Shown in pieces: positions 37,217 to 45,914 of a DNA stretch of 64,000 nucleotides; the first letter of the stretch is position 1, and each line of letters opens with the position of its first letter. The stretch is taken from assembly GCF_022808695.1 (NCBI RefSeq), contig NZ_JAKZKW010000003.1, forward strand, positions 62,001-126,000, given 5' to 3'. The notes beneath the pieces were generated by a model. The model worked only from the letters and a program-made list of their open reading frames with translations, was not told the origin of the DNA and ran no database searches. The translations under genes and the position numbers were made by a program. Source of the stretch: Fundidesulfovibrio soli. GTDB lineage: Bacteria; Desulfobacterota; Desulfovibrionia; Desulfovibrionales; Desulfovibrionaceae.

Positions 37217-39884
37217 CCGTACCGGTCTGATCCTCACTTTCCTTGCAACGATTTTCCTGTGCTTCTCCGGTGCGGCCATGGCCCAGTCCGGGGCCGGCAA
37301 GGTCCTGGTGCTGCCTTTCGCAGTGAATGCCCCCAGCGGCAAGGACTCGCTTTCCAAGAGCATCACTCAGCTGTTGACCGAGCGCCTGCGCGAGCAGGGC
37401 GTGAGCGTCGTGGGCGCTTCCGCCAAGGCCAAGCCCGTCGACTCCGCCTCCGCCGCGCGCTCCGCGGCCAAGGCTGCCGGGGCCGCCATGGCGGTGTACG
37501 GCACGCTCAACCAGATGGGCGACACCATCTCCATCGACGCCAAGACCGTGGCCGCCACGGGCGGCGAGCCGCAACAGATCATCGTCACCCGCCCGGACAT
37601 GCTGTCCCTGCCTTCCGCCGTTGACGAACTGGCGGGCAAGGTCCGCCCGGCCGGGGCAACAGCCTCCGCGTCTTCTTCCGTTGCGGGTGCCTCCGGCGCC
37701 AAGGTGGTCGAGCTTGACGTCGAGGGCAACAACGCCCTGGAGAAGGACGTCATCCTGCTCAAGGTCAAGACGCAGGTGGGCGAGCCCTTCGAGACCAAGA
37801 CCGTCAACGACGACCTCAAACGCCTTTTCGAACTGGGCTACTTCGAGGACGTGCAGATCCGCACGGAGGACGTCCGCGGCGGCAAGCGCGTGGTCTTCGT
37901 GGTCAAGGAGAAGCCGCGCATCCAGGCCGTGAGCGTGCTCGGCAACGACGAGATCAAGAAGGACGACATCCTCGAGGCCATGGGCACCAAGGCCGGCTCG
38001 GTTCTGAACATGCAGGTGCTGGCCGACGACCTGGAGAAGATCCGCGAGCTCTACAAGAAGAAAGGCCTGTACCAGACCACCGTCGAGTACAAGCTGGAGC
38101 AGACCGATCCCCGCCTGGCCCGCCTGAACATCGTCATCCACGAGACCCAGAAGCTCTACATCAAGAAGATCACCATCGAGGGCGCCAAGCAGATCTCCGC
38201 CTCCGACCTCAAGGACGAGATGGCCCTGAAGGAGAAGAACTTCCTCTCCTGGATCATGCAGACCGGCGTACTTAAAGAGGAGTTGCTCGACCGCGACTCC
38301 GCCGCCATCGAAAACTACTACACCAACCGCGGCTTCATCGACGCCCGTGTGGGCCAGCCCACGGTGGACGTCAAAAGCGACGGCATCTACTTGACCTTCC
38401 AGGTCTCCGAGGGCGAGCGCTACAAGATCGGCAACGTCAACTACAAGGGCGACCTGCTCCTTGAAGAGAAGAAGCTGCGCGAGCTCACCAAGCTCAACAC
38501 CCTGGCGACCAAGAAGGACTACTTCGACCGCTCCGTGGTCCGCGAAGACATCACCAAGCTCAACGAGACGTACTCCGACATGGGCTACGCCTTCGCGGAG
38601 ACCGACCTCGACATGCAGAAGCGCGGCGACGAGAAGATCGTCGACGTGACCTACATCCTGAGCAAGGGGCAGAAGGTTTACGTGCGCCGCGTGGTGGTCG
38701 AGGGCAACGACCGCACCCGCGAGAACGTCATCCGCCGCGAGGTGCGCCTCTCCGACGGCGACCTCTTCTCCGGCACCAAGCTCAAGCGCTCCAACGAACG
38801 CCTGAACAAGCTGGACTACTTCGAAAAGGTCGACCTGGAGACCGTGCCCACCGACAACCCCGGCGAAGTGGACATCCGCGTCAAGGTCAAGGACAAGAAC
38901 ACCGGCTCCATCTCCGCGGGCGTGGGCTACTCCACCTACGACTCCGTGTTCTTCGGCGGCTCCGTGCAGGAGCGCAACCTCTTCGGCAAGGGCTACGACG
39001 TGCAGTTCCAGGGCATGATCTCAGGCATCACCAACCGCTTCGTCCTGAGCTTCACCAACCCCCACGTCTACGACTCCAACCTCGCCGCCGGCGCGGACGT
39101 GTTCAGCACCTTCCGCCGCTACTCCGACTTCTACAAGCAGTCGCAGGGCACCCGCATCCGCTTCGGCTACCCCGTGGGCGAGTTCACCACCCTGAACTGG
39201 GACTACCGCCTGACCCGCGACGACGTGTACCACACCAACCCCTATGCGGCCACGATCATCCAGGAGTCCAAGGGCATCCACTGGACCAGCGCCGTGGTGG
39301 TCGGCGCCTCGCGCGACACTTCCGACAGCCGCACCAAGCCCACCAAGGGCACCATCAACGAGCTCAACGTCGAATACGCCGGCCTGGGCGGCGACCGCGG
39401 CTTCGTCAGGACCAGCTACAGCTTCAACTTCTACCAGCCTCTGCCTCTGGAGACGGTGTTCCACTTCAGGACGCAGATCGGCGTGCTCTACCAGAACGGT
39501 TTCGGCGACATCCCGGTTTTCGAGCGCTTCTTCCTGGGCGGCATCAACAACATCCGCGGATACGAGACCGACAAGATCACCCCGCACGACCACCGCACCA
39601 ACGAGGCTATCGGTGGCGACACCTCGTACTTCGCCAACCTGGAGTACATCTTCCCCATCGCCAAGCAGTACGGCCTCTACGGTGTCGGCTTCTTCGACGC
39701 GGGCAACTCCATCTACCGGATGCGCGACGGCCTGAACCTCTGGTTCGTCAAGTCGTTGGGCGGCGGCGTGCGCTGGCACTCCCCCCTGGGCCTGATCCGC
39801 GTGGAAGCCGGTTACGCGCTCGACAACATCCAGCATAACCAGAACCCGTTCCAGATCGGCTTCACCATGGGGCAGACCTTCTAA
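37203..39884 (+). CDS. bamA: Outer membrane assembly factor BamA with extra N-terminal domain
   Basis: 893 residues; the ATG at 37203 is favoured by GGAG nine bases upstream, while an in-frame ATG at 37188 lies inside lolD without a site. A signal peptide ends at AAMAQS. Residues about 30-150 form an extra domain (VLVLPFAVNAP, then SITQLLTERLREQGVSVV) resembling a TolB-N/FlgO-like fold. Five POTRA repeats follow, then the barrel with FFLGGINNIRGYETD, the conserved RGY loop, and a C-terminal phenylalanine. It inserts beta-barrel proteins into the outer membrane. Confidence 0.94.
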   Translation: MRSPNRTGLILTFLATIFLCFSGAAMAQSGAGKVLVLPFAVNAPSGKDSLSKSITQLLTERLREQGVSVVGASAKAKPVDSASAARSAAKAAGAAMAVYGTLNQMGDTISIDAKTVAATGGEPQQIIVTRPDMLSLPSAVDELAGKVRPAGATASASSSVAGASGAKVVELDVEGNNALEKDVILLKVKTQVGEPFETKTVNDDLKRLFELGYFEDVQIRTEDVRGGKRVVFVVKEKPRIQAVSVLGNDEIKKDDILEAMGTKAGSVLNMQVLADDLEKIRELYKKKGLYQTTVEYKLEQTDPRLARLNIVIHETQKLYIKKITIEGAKQISASDLKDEMALKEKNFLSWIMQTGVLKEELLDRDSAAIENYYTNRGFIDARVGQPTVDVKSDGIYLTFQVSEGERYKIGNVNYKGDLLLEEKKLRELTKLNTLATKKDYFDRSVVREDITKLNETYSDMGYAFAETDLDMQKRGDEKIVDVTYILSKGQKVYVRRVVVEGNDRTRENVIRREVRLSDGDLFSGTKLKRSNERLNKLDYFEKVDLETVPTDNPGEVDIRVKVKDKNTGSISAGVGYSTYDSVFFGGSVQERNLFGKGYDVQFQGMISGITNRFVLSFTNPHVYDSNLAAGADVFSTFRRYSDFYKQSQGTRIRFGYPVGEFTTLNWDYRLTRDDVYHTNPYAATIIQESKGIHWTSAVVVGASRDTSDSRTKPTKGTINELNVEYAGLGGDRGFVRTSYSFNFYQPLPLETVFHFRTQIGVLYQNGFGDIPVFERFFLGGINNIRGYETDKITPHDHRTNEAIGGDTSYFANLEYIFPIAKQYGLYGVGFFDAGNSIYRMRDGLNLWFVKSLGGGVRWHSPLGLIRVEAGYALDNIQHNQNPFQIGFTMGQTF

Positions 39885-39992
39885 GAATGGCTTGACTTTC
39901 TCGGCAAAAGGGTATGTGAGCATCGCCGTGCCCCAATGCGACGAAGAATTGTCCCGTGTGAAAAGATTTGCAGACAAAGGAGAAAACGAGAA

Positions 39993-40514
39993 ATGCCTAA
40001 CCTGCTGAAATATGTGCTGCTTGCATGCCTTGTTGTGGCCATGCCGGCAATGGCTCGGGCCGCGGACAAGATCGGTGTCGTCAGCTCCGATGAGGTGGTG
40101 CAGAACTCCGACGCCGGCAAGCGCGCCATGCAGGAACTGCAGAACAAGGCCGAGTCCAAGCAGAAGGAACTCACCCGCCAGAGCGAAGACCTCAAGAAGA
40201 TGGACGAGGACTTCCGCAAGAAGAGCGTGACCCTCTCCGCCGAAGCCAAGCAGAAGGCCCAGGCCGAAATCGAGGCCAAGTTCAAGAAGATGATGGATGA
40301 CCAGAACAACTTCAACCAGCAGATGAACCAGGAGCAGTCCAGGGTTCTCGAACCCCTGTTCAAGGTCTTCCAGCAGGTCGTCGGCGATTACGCCAAGAAG
40401 AACGGCTATTCCATGATCATCGAAAAGCGTGCCGTGCACTTCTCCGCCGCCGGCACCGACCTGACCGCCGACATCACCAAGGACTTCGACGCCGCGGCGA
40501 AGCGCGGCAAGTAG
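39993..40514 (+). CDS. skp: Periplasmic chaperone Skp/OmpH
   Basis: 173 residues; the ATG at 39993 follows AAAGGAG. A signal peptide ends MARA-ADK. The body is a long coiled coil rich in Lys, Glu and Gln (residues about 50-130), as in Skp, framed by a small beta core (KIGVVSSDEVVQNS and YSMIIEKRAVHFS). It carries unfolded outer-membrane proteins to BamA, encoded just before it. Confidence 0.92.
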   Translation: MPNLLKYVLLACLVVAMPAMARAADKIGVVSSDEVVQNSDAGKRAMQELQNKAESKQKELTRQSEDLKKMDEDFRKKSVTLSAEAKQKAQAEIEAKFKKMMDDQNNFNQQMNQEQSRVLEPLFKVFQQVVGDYAKKNGYSMIIEKRAVHFSAAGTDLTADITKDFDAAAKRGK

Positions 40515-40532
40515 CCTTCAATCTTCATGATC

Positions 40533-40565
40533 AGGCGGCTTCCTCCCGGAGGCCGCCTTTTTTTT
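40533..40565 (+). terminator. Terminator between skp and fabZ
   Basis: AGGCGGC / GCCGCCT stem extended by TCC / GGA, followed by eight T. It lies 17 bp before fabZ, so read-through or a separate promoter must feed fabZ. Confidence 0.85.
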
Positions 40566-40581
40566 ACCCATAGGAGGCGAC

Positions 40582-41034
40582 ATGGCCGACATGCCCATCC
40601 CCGTCACAGAGATTCTCAAGCTGCTGCCGCACCGCTACCCCTTCCTGCTGGTGGACCGCGTGCTTGCCTTTGAGAAGGACATCTCGCTCACCGCCATCAA
40701 GAACGTCACCTTCAACGAGCCGTTCTTCCAGGGCCACTTCCCCGACAAACCGGTAATGCCCGGCGTGCTCCAGCTGGAGGCCATGGCCCAGGCGGGCGGG
40801 CTGCTGCTGGCGCTCTCCCGCGAGGGGCTCGGAGACAAGCTGTTCATGTTCACGGGCATCAACAACGCCAAGTTCCGCCGCCCGGTCGTGCCGGGCGACC
40901 AGCTGACGCTCACCTGTTCGGACGTGAAGCAGAAGCTGAGCCTCTGGAAGATGAAGGGCACCGCCACCGTCAACGGCGAGCTCTGCTGCGAGGCCGAATT
41001 GACCGCCGCCGTGGTGGACCGCAGCAAGTTCTAG
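40582..41034 (+). CDS. fabZ: 3-hydroxyacyl-ACP dehydratase FabZ
   Basis: 150 residues behind TAGGAGG. The hot-dog fold signature is HRYPFLLVDRVL with catalytic histidine, and GHFPDKPVMPGVLQLEAMAQ with the catalytic glutamate. It dehydrates hydroxyacyl-ACP in fatty-acid elongation. It stands in the usual place after bamA-skp. Confidence 0.96.
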   Translation: MADMPIPVTEILKLLPHRYPFLLVDRVLAFEKDISLTAIKNVTFNEPFFQGHFPDKPVMPGVLQLEAMAQAGGLLLALSREGLGDKLFMFTGINNAKFRRPVVPGDQLTLTCSDVKQKLSLWKMKGTATVNGELCCEAELTAAVVDRSKF

Positions 41035-41081
41035 CCTTCCCGTTCAGCATCAATCGCGCCTGAGTGCGGCGCGAAGCGGAA

Positions 41082-41197
41082 AAGGGATTCCAAAGGGCGC
41101 AGCCCTTTGGCCGCCGGAGGCACTTTTCACACCAGGCTGACTGGCAGGTGAAGAAGCCTCCGGCGGCCAAAGGGATTTCATCCCTTTGGAATCCCTT
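41082..41197. repeat. Long inverted repeat element (family 2, paired copies)
   Basis: Two arms of about 41 bp, starting AAGGGATTCCAAAGGG and running through CCCTTTGGCCGCCGGAGGC, face each other across a short centre. Each arm can also form its own small hairpin (AAAGGG / CCCTTT). It lies between the converging fabZ and threonine aldolase genes and may terminate both. A solo arm occurs at 47144-47185. Confidence 0.85.
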
Positions 41198-41224
41198 ATC
41201 GCTTTGCGTTCGCGGCGGATGGGA

Positions 41225-42274
41225 TCAGCAGGGGGCTAGCGCCTCCCGCAGGGCGTCCACGAAGCCGCGCACATCGGCCTCGGTGGTGTCGAAGGAGCAC
41301 ATCCAACGCACCTCGGGCCGTTCCGCAGGTTCCGGGTTCCAGACATAGAAGAAATACCGCTTCTGCACTGCATCGATGGCCGCCGACGGCATGCGGGCGA
41401 ACACGGCGTTGGCCTGCACCGGCCGCGTGATCTCCACCCCGGGCATCGCGGCGGCCTCGCGGGCCAGCAGGGCTGCCATGGCGTTGGCGTTGCGGGCGTT
41501 GGTCAGCCAGAGCCCGGTCTCGAACAAGGTGGTGAACTGCGCGGCGACGTAGCGCATCTTGGAGGCCAGCTGCATGGACTGCTTGCGGAGGAAGCGCATG
41601 GCCTCGCCCGCTCCAGCCGCCAGGGCGCGCGGAAAGAGCACCACGGCCTCGCCGTACATGAGCCCGTTCTTGGTGCCTCCGAAGCTCAGGGCGTCCACGC
41701 CGCAATCCACGGTCATCTCCTTGAAGCCAACGCCCAGTGCGGCGGCGGCGTTGCACAGTCGGGCGCCGTCCATGTGCAGGAACATGCCGTTGGCGTGGGC
41801 CAGATCCGCCAAGGCCTTGATCTCATCCAGGGAGTAGAGGGTGCCCAACTCGGTGCACTGCGTGATGGAGATCACCTTGGGCTGGTTGTGGTGCTGGTTG
41901 CCCAGGTGATGCAGCACGGGCTGAATGCGCTCCGGGGTGATGCGCCCGTGGTCGTGGGGCAGGGCGAAGAGCTTGCAGCCCAAGTTTCGCTCGGGCGCGC
42001 CGCATTCGTCCACGTTGATGTGCGCGGTCTCGGCGCAAACCACGCCGTGATAGGGCCGGGTCAGCGATGCCAGCGAAAGCACGTTGGCCCCGGTGCCAAG
42101 AAAAGTGAAGAACACCTGGCAATCCTCCCCGAATACGCGGCGGAAGGAGGCCTCGGCGGCCTGCGTCCAGGGGTCGTCCCCGTAGGCGAGGGCGTGGCCG
42201 GTATTGGCGGCGGCCAGGGCCCCCAGAATGTCAGGATGGACGCCGGAATTGTTGTCGCTGGCGAAGCTGTGCAT
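41225..42274 (-). CDS. ltaE: Low-specificity L-threonine aldolase
   Basis: 349 residues. A PLP-dependent beta-eliminating-lyase fold: the start SFASDNNSGVHPDILGAL, the segment HMDGARLCNAAAALG with the PLP-contacting Asp, and the Schiff-base lysine in LSFGGTKNGLM. It cleaves threonine or allo-threonine to glycine and acetaldehyde. It lies 72 bp after the HD-GYP gene on the same strand. Confidence 0.92.
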   Translation of the reverse strand: MHSFASDNNSGVHPDILGALAAANTGHALAYGDDPWTQAAEASFRRVFGEDCQVFFTFLGTGANVLSLASLTRPYHGVVCAETAHINVDECGAPERNLGCKLFALPHDHGRITPERIQPVLHHLGNQHHNQPKVISITQCTELGTLYSLDEIKALADLAHANGMFLHMDGARLCNAAAALGVGFKEMTVDCGVDALSFGGTKNGLMYGEAVVLFPRALAAGAGEAMRFLRKQSMQLASKMRYVAAQFTTLFETGLWLTNARNANAMAALLAREAAAMPGVEITRPVQANAVFARMPSAAIDAVQKRYFFYVWNPEPAERPEVRWMCSFDTTEADVRGFVDALREALAPC

Positions 42275-42346
42275 GGTCTTTCCTGTAGTGCTTCTGGCCT
42301 TGGTGGCCTGTGTGGAATGGGCTGATGGAAATCTGAGGCTGGGAGA

Positions 42347-44089
42347 TCACTTCGTGGTGGTGACCGACAGGGAATCGAAATCCTGCTCTTGGGCCATCCG
42401 CTGCGATTCACGCTCGATGGCCTCTATGTGGCGGGCGAAGACGGCCACGAGCTGCTGGTCCAGCTTGCCCTGGGCCGCGTCGCGGTGGAGGATCTGCAGG
42501 GCCTCCTCGCGGGGCAGGGCGGGCTTGTAGTGCCGCTCCATGGTCACCGCGTCGTAGATGTCCACGATCATCAGGATGCGCGCCATGAGCGAAATCTCGT
42601 CGCCCTTGAGTCCGGCCGGATAGCCGGAGCCGTCCAGGCGCTCATGGTGCTGGAGGATAATCTCGGGCAGGTCGCGCATGCGCTTGGGAAAGGGGATGTG
42701 CTGCAGGATCCGGTAGCTTTCGGCCGGGTGGCGTTCGATCTCCTTGCGCTCCTCGGGCAGCAGGTTGCCCCGCGGCAGGAGCAGGGCAAGGGTCTCGACT
42801 TCCGAGAGGATGGGCATCGCGAGGCCGTAGGCGTTCAGCTCCTGCTTGGCGACTTCGACCACCAGTGAGGCCTGTTCCCGGGTGAGGCCGTCGGAGGAGT
42901 TGATACGCTTGAGCATCTCGAAATCCGCGTTCCAGGGCGCGCCGGATATTTCAGAGAGCAGGGCCATGCGCATCCCGATCAGGTCCATCTGGTCATTGGG
43001 GAGCCGGGTGGACTTGGTGAGCACCTGCTCCCGGACGCCGATCTTGCCTACGTCGTGCAGCAGCCCGGCATAGTAGATCTCGGTGAGCGCGGAGTCGTCG
43101 AAGGAGACGCGGGGAAAGTGGAAGTGGTCCTCGTGCACGGCCTTGGCCAGGGCCACGGCAAGCCGGGCCACGCGGTGGGAGTGCCCGGCGGTGAAGAGGT
43201 CCCGCGCGTCGATGGCGGTGGCCAGGGCCTGGAGCAGGGCCTTGAGCAGCGTCTGGATGCTTTCGAAATGGACGGCGTTGCCCATGGCCGTGCCCGCAAC
43301 CGAAGCCAAGGTGTTCACGTACTGGAGGTGGTTGGCCTCCAGCGCCACGTCGCGGGCGCTGGCCAGCACCAGCAGGCCCACGCGGTTTTCAGCGGCCACG
43401 ATGGGCACGGCAAGGATGGAGGTGATGCCGGGCACCTCGTCGTGCCAGCGTGGGTCGGCCACGAGGTCGCTTATGATCTCGCCCTTGCCGGTGCGCATGA
43501 GGTCCTGGAAAAGGGTGCTGGAAAGGAAACGCTCTAGGTGCCGCTCCTCGGCGGGGCCGAAGGAAGCGATGGGCACGGGCGAGTTGCTGTCGTTGTCGCG
43601 CAGGAAGATCATGCCCATTTCCGTGGGCAGTGCGCCGGAGGAGCACTCCCCGATGAGCGCACGGCCAACGTCGCGCAGGCGCAGCGAGGCGTTGAGGCCC
43701 ACGGTCGCCCGGTGCAGCAGGGAAAGCTCGCGGTATTTCTGCAGGGTGTCGGAAGCAAGGGCCCGGCGCGCGTCGTCCTGATGGAGGAGCATCTCCAGGC
43801 TGGCGGCAACGAACTCGGCCACCTGCTGGGCGTTGCTCGAAGCGCGGTGGGAGCGGGGCCCGTCCTTCTCGGCGACGATCACATGCCCGAGCACACACCC
43901 GTTGGAGACAAAGGGCGCGCTGAAGCGCGCGGCATCCGCATGCTGGAGGTGCTCCTCGTCGAGGCCGAGTGAGGCGTGCATGCGCCCCGCCTGGACCACG
44001 GCAATGCCCCAGCCAGGCTCCAGGAGCGACCTGGCCTTGGTGAGCAGCGGAGTTATGTCGAAGCTGCGGAGGAAACGACGCAGAACCAT
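42347..44089 (-). CDS. GAF/HD-GYP cyclic-di-GMP phosphodiesterase
   Basis: 580 residues. A GAF domain covers about 115-275. The HD-GYP domain follows: AGHSHRVARLA, the HD pair in LLHDVGKIGV (H345, D346), and HHERLDGSGYPAGLKG (481-496), the full GYP signature, then DIYDAVTMERHYKPA. Family members hydrolyse cyclic di-GMP, so activity is expected. The receiver gene directly upstream (24 bp) probably supplies its control by phosphorylation. Confidence 0.93.
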   Translation of the reverse strand: MVLRRFLRSFDITPLLTKARSLLEPGWGIAVVQAGRMHASLGLDEEHLQHADAARFSAPFVSNGCVLGHVIVAEKDGPRSHRASSNAQQVAEFVAASLEMLLHQDDARRALASDTLQKYRELSLLHRATVGLNASLRLRDVGRALIGECSSGALPTEMGMIFLRDNDSNSPVPIASFGPAEERHLERFLSSTLFQDLMRTGKGEIISDLVADPRWHDEVPGITSILAVPIVAAENRVGLLVLASARDVALEANHLQYVNTLASVAGTAMGNAVHFESIQTLLKALLQALATAIDARDLFTAGHSHRVARLAVALAKAVHEDHFHFPRVSFDDSALTEIYYAGLLHDVGKIGVREQVLTKSTRLPNDQMDLIGMRMALLSEISGAPWNADFEMLKRINSSDGLTREQASLVVEVAKQELNAYGLAMPILSEVETLALLLPRGNLLPEERKEIERHPAESYRILQHIPFPKRMRDLPEIILQHHERLDGSGYPAGLKGDEISLMARILMIVDIYDAVTMERHYKPALPREEALQILHRDAAQGKLDQQLVAVFARHIEAIERESQRMAQEQDFDSLSVTTTK

Positions 44090-44113
44090 GAGGAACGGAT
44101 ACTCCGGCTTGTA

Positions 44114-44503
44114 CTACCTGTGGATGCCGAGCAGCGCGCGGGCTGTGCTCAGAACCTCGTCCGGGTCAAAGGGTTTGGTCATGTAGTGCTTCGCGCCAAG
44201 TTCCAGGCCCTGCTTGCGGTCGACCTCCTGCCCCTTGGCGGTGAGCAGGACGATGCTGGCGCCGCTGTTCAGCGCGGCGTCGCCCTTGATTCTGCGGCAG
44301 ACCTCGTAGCCGTTGAGTTTGGGCATCATGATGTCGAGGAAGATGATGGAGGGATGCTCGCGCTTGATGATCGCCAGCGCTTCTTCGCCGTTGGAAGCGG
44401 TAAGCAGCTGAATCCCGTGTTCTTCTTCAAGATCTTCGAGGGTCTGTTCCAAGAGCATACGGATATGCACTTCATCGTCGACAATAAGGATTTTGCCGGA
44501 CAT
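44114..44503 (-). CDS. Single-domain response regulator
   Basis: 129 residues with only a receiver domain: VDDEVHIR, phospho-acceptor Asp in IIFLDIMMPKLNGYEV, switch threonine in IVLLTAKGQ and lysine in HYMTKPFDPDEVL. It is encoded directly before the HD-GYP protein and likely partners it or a distant kinase. Confidence 0.92.
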   Translation of the reverse strand: MSGKILIVDDEVHIRMLLEQTLEDLEEEHGIQLLTASNGEEALAIIKREHPSIIFLDIMMPKLNGYEVCRRIKGDAALNSGASIVLLTAKGQEVDRKQGLELGAKHYMTKPFDPDEVLSTARALLGIHR

Positions 44504-44740
44504 GTCAGCTCCTGGATGCAGAGACGTCTTTCACTCCGCTCATACGCCAATTGTTTACGAAGGTGAAGCACCTTACCATGTGCCGGGGCGGCAAAGAAAA
44601 GCGGGGGGGCCCTGTGGGCGCCGCGTCAAAAAGCCTAGAGGCGCTATTCGCTGGCAACATCCACCACGGGCTGTCCGTTGCCGCAGCGTGTCCGGGCTGT
44701 AGAGAACAGATCCTGGACGGGTGCCGTCTATACGGTACTG
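44504..44740. other. Intergenic region after the selenoprotein gene
   Basis: 237 bp with no convincing gene or strong terminator seen. Confidence 0.35.
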
Positions 44741-45061
44741 TTATTGTCCGCCGCAGGAACCGCTGGAGCAGGAGCTGCCGCACCCGCCGCCGCCGAGTTC
44801 GAGGCTGGAATTGATCTGGAAGCCCATGTAGGTCAGGTCGATGGTGATGGGCTGGGCCTTGCTCATGAGCTCTTTTTCAATGATGAAGCTGTAGCCCTGA
44901 ACATCGAAAACGTCGTCGTTGTCTTTTGGCTCATCCAGAGCCAATGCCAGCCGGGGGCCAGCTCAGCCACCGGAGGAGAGATACACGCGGATGGGGGATT
45001 TCTCCTTGTCCGCAAAGTAGGAGTCAAGCTGCGTTTTGGCAGCCTCAGTAAGCGTGAACAT
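44741..45061 (-). CDS. HesB/IscA-like selenoprotein with in-frame UGA (Sec33)
   Basis: 106 residues if the UGA at 44963-44965 is read as selenocysteine. It starts MFTLTEAAKTQLDSYFADKE with AGGAGG six bases before the ATG at 45061. The UGA falls in SSGG-U-AGPRLALALDE. The neighbour gene has SSSC-AGPRLTLALDD with cysteine at the same residue 33. The rest continues in frame to a cysteine-rich tail (GGGGCGSSCSSGSC). HesB-like proteins are a known prokaryotic selenoprotein family with an A-type Fe-S scaffold fold. The bases after the UGA can fold (GAGC / GCTC with GCC / GGC inside), as a bacterial SECIS should. Standard gene callers would cut this gene at the UGA. Confidence 0.88.
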
Positions 45062-45086
45062 GGGAGCCTCCTGGGATGATAGGGTC

Positions 45087-45105
45087 CCGGAATAGATAGT
45101 TCCGG
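45087..45105. promoter_or_regulatory. Candidate operator over the selenoprotein promoter
   Basis: Inverted repeat CCGGAA-N7-TTCCGG whose spacer contains the -10 element, a layout typical for a repressor site. Confidence 0.45.
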
Positions 45106-45121
45106 GGTCCCGGTTTGTCAA
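45093..45121 (-). promoter_or_regulatory. Sigma-70 promoter of the HesB-like selenoprotein gene
   Basis: TTGACA-N17-TATCTA on the minus strand: a perfect -35 and ideal spacing, about 30 bp before the ATG. Confidence 0.65.
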
Positions 45122-45380
45122 ATATTGTAAATTCCTATGTCCATTATTGGATGTGGCAATGCTCGGTATTCTGAGTTCTCTTGCCCCGTAGCACCTGTGA
45201 GCATCTTGAGAAATAAAATAATCAACGTGCGCGAAACTTGTTCGGCACCGGTCAGGCGGGGTGCGGGCCGGGTTCGCCGCCCGGCATCATGGCGAAACAG
45301 CGGCGCGCCACTGGACGGTATGGCTCAGAGATTCGGCAATGGACGCCGCAGCCGTGGCAATGGTCAGGAGAAAAAGAAAA
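45122..45380. other. Intergenic region between the two HesB-like genes
   Basis: About 260 bp. The part near 45121-45240 is AT-rich and upstream of the selenoprotein promoter. I see no gene. Confidence 0.35.
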
Positions 45381-45410
45381 CGGCGGGCATCGCTGGATGG
45401 ATGCCCGCCG
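45371..45410 (-). terminator. Terminator after the Cys-type HesB-like gene
   Basis: A perfect 10-bp stem CGGCGGGCAT / ATGCCCGCCG; on the minus strand TTTTCTTTTT follows. Confidence 0.85.
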
Positions 45411-45458
45411 TCGGATACGCGCCGGGTGTAGGCTTGGCGGGAAGCGCGGAGAATGCTG

Positions 45459-45776
45459 CTAGGAGCAGCTACCGCCTGAGCAGGAGCAGCCGCCGCAGCT
45501 GCCGCCGGAGAGCTTCAGGCTCGATTCCACCTGGAACCCGGAGCAGGAGAAATCCACGGTCAGGGGCTTGGCTTCAGTGAAAAGCTCACTCTCCACGATG
45601 AAGTCGTAGCCGTCCACGGTATGCACGGAGTCTCCGTCCTTGGCGTCGTCCAGGGCCAGGGTCAGGCGCGGGCCCGCACAAGAGCTGCTGGTGAGGAAGA
45701 TGCGGATGGCGGATTTGGCGTTCTGCTCGAAGTAGCTGTCCAGTTGCGCTTTTGCTGGCGCTGTGAGAGTGACCAT
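45459..45776 (-). CDS. HesB/IscA-like protein, cysteine paralog
   Basis: 105 residues, clearly homologous over its full length to the adjacent selenoprotein, with Cys33 in place of selenocysteine. It starts MVTLTAPAKAQLDSYFEQNA and ends with a cysteine-rich tail (GGSCGGCSCSGGSCS). The A-type scaffold fold is inferred from family likeness. AAAGGAG precedes the ATG. It has its own terminator, so the two paralogs are probably separate units. Confidence 0.88.
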   Translation of the reverse strand: MVTLTAPAKAQLDSYFEQNAKSAIRIFLTSSSCAGPRLTLALDDAKDGDSVHTVDGYDFIVESELFTEAKPLTVDFSCSGFQVESSLKLSGGSCGGCSCSGGSCS

Positions 45777-45914
45777 GAGACGTCTCCTTTAGGCTAAAGC
45801 TCTGCAGCATGGAGTATGATTGCCCCCTGTTGCAGTCAAATACGAATGTGTGATGCCTGCATTTGCCAGTTCGGGTGAATTCGGATAATTAGAGCAAAAC
45901 GCAATGCGGACGGG

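Noticed and set aside
44741-44944. A separate 67-residue gene starting at TTG
   Set aside because: It has no ribosome site and is the second half of the HesB-like gene after the in-frame UGA; the paralog shows the joined form.
44741-45061. Pseudogene by nonsense mutation
   Set aside because: There is only one stop, it is UGA, it stands exactly at the family cysteine, and the frame is otherwise intact with a good promoter and ribosome site.
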